Shown: piece after piece, positions 60,539 through 64,000 of the stretch
Numbering within the stretch: the first letter of the stretch is position 1
Layout: each line of letters opens with the position of its first letter
Source: Streptantibioticus_A sp037034305
GTDB lineage: Bacteria > Actinomycetota > Actinomycetes > Streptomycetales > Streptomycetaceae
Reading direction: 5' to 3'
NCBI GenBank assembly: GCA_037034305.1
Contig: JBAGJY010000007.1
Location: 230,996-294,995, forward strand
Length of the DNA: 64,000 nucleotides
Position numbers and translations under genes: made by a program
Notes under the pieces: generated by a model
Database searches by the model: none
Seen by the model: the letters and a program-made list of their open reading frames with translations, nothing else
What the model was told of the DNA's origin: nothing

Positions 60539-60915
60539 CCGAGAAGCTGGGAGTCAAGGAGGGCGCGACCCTTCTTCTCGTGGGGGCGCCCGAGGACTGG
60601 ACGCCGGGGCCGCTCCCGGCGGGCGCCACCGTGACCGCGGCCAGGGGAGCTGCGGACCTCGCCGTGCTCTTCGCCTCCGACGCCGCCACGCTGGACGCCA
60701 CGCTCAAGGACGCGCTGGACGCCCTCCCCGTCGACGGGCTGCTGTGGGTCGCCTACCGCAAGGGCGGCGCCAAGGCGGGCACCGACCTCAACCGCGACAT
60801 CCTCCAGGAACGGCTCTCCCGCCACGGCCTGGTGGGCGTCTCGCTGGTCTCCCTTGACGACGTCTGGTCCGGCATGCGGGTGCGGCCGACGACGCACGTC
60901 GGCCGCCGACGCTAG
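60523..60915 (+). CDS. DUF3052-family protein
   Basis: 130 residues. The start KTTAEKLGVKEGATLLLVGAP and the segments DLAVLFASD and LLWVAYRKGG match the DUF3052 family, small cytosolic proteins widespread in actinomycetes with unknown function. There is no Shine-Dalgarno sequence. A TAGCAT -10 element six bases upstream supports leaderless initiation at ATG 60523. The coding start is embedded in a perfect inverted repeat. The stop codon is followed at once by an intergenic repeat. Confidence 0.88.
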   Translation: MAKTTAEKLGVKEGATLLLVGAPEDWTPGPLPAGATVTAARGAADLAVLFASDAATLDATLKDALDALPVDGLLWVAYRKGGAKAGTDLNRDILQERLSRHGLVGVSLVSLDDVWSGMRVRPTTHVGRRR

Positions 60916-61022
60916 GCGCTGCGCGGGGGCTTCGGCGATGTGCGCCGGTGCTCGTCCGCGGCGCCGTTGTGGCTGGTCGCGCGGTTCCCCGCGGCCCTTC
61001 CCGGCCGACGGCGCCGGGCAGT
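60916..61022 (+). repeat. Intergenic repeat family, copy 7 (starts at stop codon)
   Basis: After TAG: GCGCTGCGCGGGGGCTTCGG, CGATGTGCGCC, CGCGGCGCCGTTGTGGCTGG, TCGCGCGGTTCCCCGCGGCC. Confidence 0.65.
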
Positions 61023-61861
61023 TCAGCGTGGCGAGGGCTTGCCGTTCGTCACGTAGTAGTGGCCGCCGCAGCTGTAGTGGGCGTAGTCGCCGACGCGCCA
61101 CACGCACACGCCCGCGTAGTAGTTCGGCCCGTCCCAGTACCAGTTCGTGGACTGGCGGCCTGAACTGACCAGCGTGTGCGTGCTGTTGAGGTTCTGGGAG
61201 GACGCCGGATCCGTCCCTGTGCGGGCGGCACGGCAAGCCCCTCGCCGAACGCGGGAGTTGGCTGCGGCTGCGCGTGGGGCTGGGCGGGCACGGGATACGG
61301 CTGCGGCTGCGCGTAGGGCGCCCCCGCCCCGGCGTACGGCTGCTCCAGCCCGGCCCGCGCCGCCGCGCCCTGGCCGAAGCCCGTCCCCTGCGCGGCGCCA
61401 CGGGCCCCCAGCGCCCGGGTCCGCGTGTCCTCGACGCTCGCTTCGGTTGGCGGGCCGAAGGCCGCACCGCCCGGCGACGCGGAACCTCGCGCCAACGCCT
61501 CCAGCGACTCCCGCGCAGCCTGCGCGTCCGGCCGCGCCTCCGGCTCCTTGGCGAGCAGCACCGCCAGCACCGGTGCGAGCGCGCCGGCCGCGTGGGGTTC
61601 CGGCAAGGGCTCGGTGACGATCGCCGAGAGCGTGGACCACGTCGACGTACGGCGGAAGGGAGAGCCGCCCTCCACCGCCGCGTAGAGCATCGCGCCCAGC
61701 GACCAGATGTCCGAGGCCGGTCCGGGCTGGCGGCCCTGCGCGCGCTCGGGGGCCAGGAAGTCGAGCGAGCCCGAGTTGGCCGACTGGATCGGCGCGGGGC
61801 CATCGAGCCTGAGTGCCTCACGCACAGCGCGGCGAACGGCAGCCCGCAGGCTCCGTAGCAC
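61023..61861 (-). pseudogene. Fragment of a Ser/Thr protein kinase, frameshifted near its 3' end
   Basis: One frame (to 61049) reads the C-lobe of a Hanks-type kinase: the APE-like region SGSLDFLAPERAQG, DIWSLGAMLYAAVEGGSPF and the RPDA segment of subdomain XI, then a Pro/Gln/Ala-rich linker. The glycine loop, catalytic Lys, HRD and DFG motifs are absent; the sequence before the fragment is unrelated. A second frame takes over near 61200 with NWYWDGPNYYAGVCVWRVGD and CGGHYYV, a plausible extracellular end. Both N-terminal loss and a frameshift mark it as a decayed kinase gene. Confidence 0.75.
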
Positions 61862-62181
61862 CGGCGATGCGTCCAGGCGAACGATGTCGTTCCAACGGGG
61901 TCGGGCGCAGCCGTCCCAGGATGCTGGCTGGCGCCAGGCGTCGCCAGACGCGCACTGCCCGGCTGGGTGCGCTCCAGGCGAACCGGTGCGCGGGACGGCA
62001 GGGCTTGCGGCTGCGACGCGCCACTGTAAGGGGCGTTCTCACGGTGCCGGTCACCGCCCCCGCGCCGTCCGTTTGGCGCATGCCAACCGTCCAGGGGCGG
62101 GCGGTACTTGACGTCCGCGCTGGTTCTGCCCGAGGCTAGGGTTCGGAAATGGTTTTCATAATCGTTTAAGGCTTCGGGGAT
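61862..62181. other. Intergenic region upstream of the MinD-like ATPase
   Basis: 320 bases. The first part is of kinase-pseudogene flank type with no recognisable coding content. The last 40 bases are A/T-rich and hold the Zur-like box and a CATAAT hexamer (62157-62162). Confidence 0.45.
62144..62158. promoter_or_regulatory. Zur-box-like palindrome upstream of the MinD-like gene
   Basis: CGGAAATGGTTTTCA agrees at 12 of 15 positions with the actinomycete Zur core TGAAAATnATTTTCA. It overlaps a possible CATAAT -10 element, so binding would block transcription of the 62182 gene. Confidence 0.4.
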
Positions 62182-63156
62182 ATGAAGATTGCCTTCGTGG
62201 GCAAGGGCGGCAGCGGCAAGACCACCCTGTCAGCGCTCTTCGCCCGGCACCTGGCGGCATCCAGCAACACCGTGGTCGCCGTCGACGCCGACATCAACCA
62301 GCACCTGGGGGTGGCGCTGGGGCTGACCGAGGACGAGGCGGCGCGACTGCCCGCCATGGGCAGCCAGCTGGCCGAGATCAAGGAGTACCTGCGCGGGAGC
62401 AACCCGCTGATCGGCTCGGCCGCGTCCATGGTCAAGACGACGCCGCCCGGCCGCGGCTCCCGGCTGTTGCGGGTCGACGGGGACGACCCGATCCACGGTG
62501 AGCTGGCGCGCGAGGTCGCCGGGGTGCGGCTGCTGGCCGCCGGGGCGTTCACCGAGGAGGACCTCGGCGTCGCCTGCTACCACTCCAAGGTCGGGGCCGT
62601 GGAGCTGTATCTGAACCATCTGGTCGACCTGGACGGCGAGTACGTGGTGGTCGACATGACCGCGGGCGCGGACTCCTTCGCCTCCGGGTTGTTCACGCGG
62701 TTCGACCTGACGTTCATCGTGGCCGAGCCCACCCGCAAGGGCGTCTCCGTCTACCGCCAGTACCGCGACTACGCCGCCGAGTACGGCATCGCGCTCGCCG
62801 TCGTCGGCAACAAGGTCTCCGGCCCGGACGACGTGTCCTTCCTGCAGGAGCACGTTGGCGACGACCTGTTGGCGTGCCTGGAGTACTCGCCGTACGTGCG
62901 CGCCCAGGAGCAGGGCCGCCACGGATCGCTGGAGGAACTGGAGTCGGTCAACCAGGCCGCGTTGGAGCGGCTGCACGCGGCCGTCGAGGCCCGGCCGAAG
63001 GACTGGGCCACCTTCCAGGCGCACGCCGTCGCCTTCCACCGCAAGAACGCGGCGGCCTGGGCGAACAGCGCCACCGGTCAGGACCTCGCCGCCCAGATCG
63101 ACCCCGACTTCGTGCACGGCCCCAACGCCCTGCGGGCCCAGGCCGCAACCCACTGA
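62182..63156 (+). CDS. MinD/CooC-like P-loop ATPase
   Basis: 324 residues. Deviant Walker A GKGGSGKTT (about 7-15), switch motif VDADINQHLG, Walker-B-like YVVVDMTAGADS, and the NKV motif. It belongs to the SIMIBI class, like CooC/NifH/MinD proteins that load metals or position partners. The next gene starts 34 bases on and encodes an SCO5389-family protein, so they probably act together. A Zur-like box lies 24 bases before the ATG; with the alternative S18 and CobW-like genes nearby this hints at a link to zinc, not demonstrated. Confidence 0.85.
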   Translation: MKIAFVGKGGSGKTTLSALFARHLAASSNTVVAVDADINQHLGVALGLTEDEAARLPAMGSQLAEIKEYLRGSNPLIGSAASMVKTTPPGRGSRLLRVDGDDPIHGELAREVAGVRLLAAGAFTEEDLGVACYHSKVGAVELYLNHLVDLDGEYVVVDMTAGADSFASGLFTRFDLTFIVAEPTRKGVSVYRQYRDYAAEYGIALAVVGNKVSGPDDVSFLQEHVGDDLLACLEYSPYVRAQEQGRHGSLEELESVNQAALERLHAAVEARPKDWATFQAHAVAFHRKNAAAWANSATGQDLAAQIDPDFVHGPNALRAQAATH

Positions 63157-63190
63157 ACATCCGCAAGCAACCGAACACGATAGGAATCGC

Positions 63191-63580
63191 ATGTCGCTCG
63201 ACGTATCCCCCGAACTGCTTGCCCAGGCGGAGCGGGGTGAGGTCGACGAGACCGCCTTCGTCGACACCGTCCGCACCTCGCTGCCGTACGCGTACCGGAT
63301 GATCTCGGACCTGGCAGGTGAACTGGAGCGCGGTTCGGCTCCGTTCGCTGACAACACCACGCCGCCGCCCTCGGAGGCCGAACGCGGCCAGTTGCTGCGC
63401 GCCCTGGCCAGCGATGCCATCCGGGACAGCCTGGAGCGGCACTTCGGGGTGCGGTTGGCCTTCCAGAACTGCCACCGCGTCGCCGTCTTCCGCACGGACG
63501 GGGAGCGGGAGGCGTACGACGCGTTCACCTCCCCGCGCGCCCAGTTGCTCAACCAGTCCCCGCAACTGCGCGACTGCTGA
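63191..63580 (+). CDS. SCO5389-family protein
   Basis: 129 residues from ATG 63191 (AGGAA upstream). The whole sequence follows the SCO5389 family pattern: SLDVSPELLAQAERGEVDE, VRTSLPYAYRMISDLA, FADNTTPPPSEAERGQLLRA, HFGVRLAFQNCHRVAVF and the ending SPRAQLLNQSPQLRDC. Function unknown. It contains two cysteines, one at the exact C-terminus. It follows the MinD-like ATPase gene in an apparent two-gene operon. Confidence 0.9.
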   Translation: MSLDVSPELLAQAERGEVDETAFVDTVRTSLPYAYRMISDLAGELERGSAPFADNTTPPPSEAERGQLLRALASDAIRDSLERHFGVRLAFQNCHRVAVFRTDGEREAYDAFTSPRAQLLNQSPQLRDC

Positions 63581-63586
63581 AGCCCG

Positions 63587-63639
63587 AACGCTTTCAGCCT
63601 CCGCCGCGCCCAACGGGGTCGGTGGAGGCTGAAGGCGTT
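63587..63639. terminator. Bidirectional terminator between SCO5389-family gene and rpsR
   Basis: Sixteen-base arms (63587-63602 and 63624-63639) with one mismatch, flanked by TTTT on the plus side. It serves the convergent genes ending at 63580 and 63649. Confidence 0.8.
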
Positions 63640-63648
63640 TTCGGATGG

Positions 63649-63894
63649 CTAGCGTGAGCCGTAGGGGATCAGGGCCATCTCGCGGGCGTTCTTTATGGCC
63701 GCCGCGAGTCGGCGTTGCTGTTGCAGCGTTACGCCGGTGACGCGGCGGCTTCGGATTTTGCCTCGGTCGGAGATGAACTTCCGCAGCAGATCGATGTCCT
63801 TGTAGTCGATGTAGGTGATGCCTGCGGCCTCGAGTGGGTTGGTGCGCTGCTTGCGGCGACGGTCGGTGGCTTTGGTGTAGGTACGGCGGGACAT
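63649..63894 (-). CDS. rpsR: 30S ribosomal protein S18, cysteine-free (zinc-independent) paralogue
   Basis: 81 residues with the S18 signature ITYIDYKDIDLLRKFISDRG and the AIKNAREMALIPY ending. It has no cysteine, unlike the zinc-binding housekeeping S18, so it is the C-minus form. In Streptomyces such paralogues are induced by zinc starvation under Zur. It lies 28 bases downstream of the end of a probable CobW-family gene in the same direction, the usual partner in a zinc-starvation operon. ATG 63894 has GGAAAGG upstream. Confidence 0.95.
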   Translation of the reverse strand: MSRRTYTKATDRRRKQRTNPLEAAGITYIDYKDIDLLRKFISDRGKIRSRRVTGVTLQQQRRLAAAIKNAREMALIPYGSR

Positions 63895-63922
63895 GGCCAG
63901 AGCCTTTCCGGTGGGATCGAGG

Positions 63923-64000
63923 TCAGAGGACGGGGTCGAGGAACTCGTCGAACGTGTGCGGCAGGTGACGCCAGGAGTCACGGCCCGCCGCGTACTCGGC
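63923..64000 (-). CDS. C-terminal end of a probable CobW-family zinc metallochaperone (partial)
   Basis: Only the last 25 codons are in the window, ending RDSWRHLPHTFDEFLDPVL. The short tail and its place directly before the C-minus S18 gene resemble CobW/YciC-like GTPases of Zur regulons. The identification rests mainly on context. Confidence 0.45.
   Translation of the reverse strand, partial: AEYAAGRDSWRHLPHTFDEFLDPVL

Noticed and set aside
61049..61861. Functional protein kinase
   Set aside because: Glycine loop, catalytic Lys, HRD and DFG motifs are missing, and the end is frameshifted.

Overview
The window is very GC-rich, with GTG starts, frequent ATGA/GTGA overlaps between genes and strong third-position GC bias. 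Together with the gene content (several PP2C-type SpoIIE phosphatases, a P450 with its own ferredoxin, SCO5389-family and DUF3159 proteins, and a cysteine-free S18 paralogue) this points to a Streptomyces-like actinomycete chromosome. I see no tRNA, rRNA, CRISPR array, prophage or intact insertion sequence.

Layout. 1-3.1 kb: a heterodimeric ABC exporter pair, one gene cut by the window edge. 3.2-7.6 kb: tatA, a secreted/membrane protein, soxR, an alpha/beta hydrolase, an FMN reductase and a broken MFS gene behind a MerR/SoxR-type promoter. 7.8-13 kb: a PAS-GAF-SpoIIE phosphatase, a convergent histidine kinase/response regulator pair and a PEP-mutase-family enzyme. 13-20.5 kb: MFS exporter, MmyB-like regulator, acetyltransferase, zinc-ribbon membrane protein, lytic transglycosylase, SDR enzyme with divergent MarR regulator, and a TIM-barrel-like protein. 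20.5-24.8 kb: a TPR-CHAT (caspase-like) protein facing a Cys-rich small protein and a membrane protein. 24.9-30.3 kb: a cytochrome b-like/NuoF-like electron-transfer pair, membrane proteins and a K+ channel. 30.3-33.9 kb: tandem L,D-transpeptidases, a small winged-helix regulator and a CAP protein.

34.3-40.8 kb: an 876-residue fusion of an amino-acid permease with a PP2C phosphatase and an HATPase anti-sigma-like domain, then PhzF/LysR and a NarL-type two-component system. 40.8-46 kb: a four-gene P450 operon (DUF3159, P450, ferredoxin, reductase), a DinB protein and a WYL regulator. 46-52 kb: an ECF sigma factor fused through a membrane segment to an extracellular CAP domain, a papain-like protease, a sedolisin with lectin repeats and a small secreted protein. 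52-57.7 kb: HxlR/NmrA pair, MarR regulator with an MFS-CarboxypepD_reg fusion, and an Old Yellow Enzyme. 58-64 kb: a large PAS-GAF-SpoIIE-HATPase protein, a DUF3052 protein, a kinase pseudogene, a MinD-like ATPase with an SCO5389-family partner, the alternative S18 gene and the end of a probable CobW-like zinc protein.

Themes. Many genes link the outside of the cell to gene expression in unusual one-protein formats: permease-phosphatase-kinase, sigma-CAP, and CHAT protease beside a membrane protein. Several enzymes sit beside divergent one-component regulators with visible operators. A family of intergenic repeats, five copies of which start exactly at a stop codon, punctuates the region.
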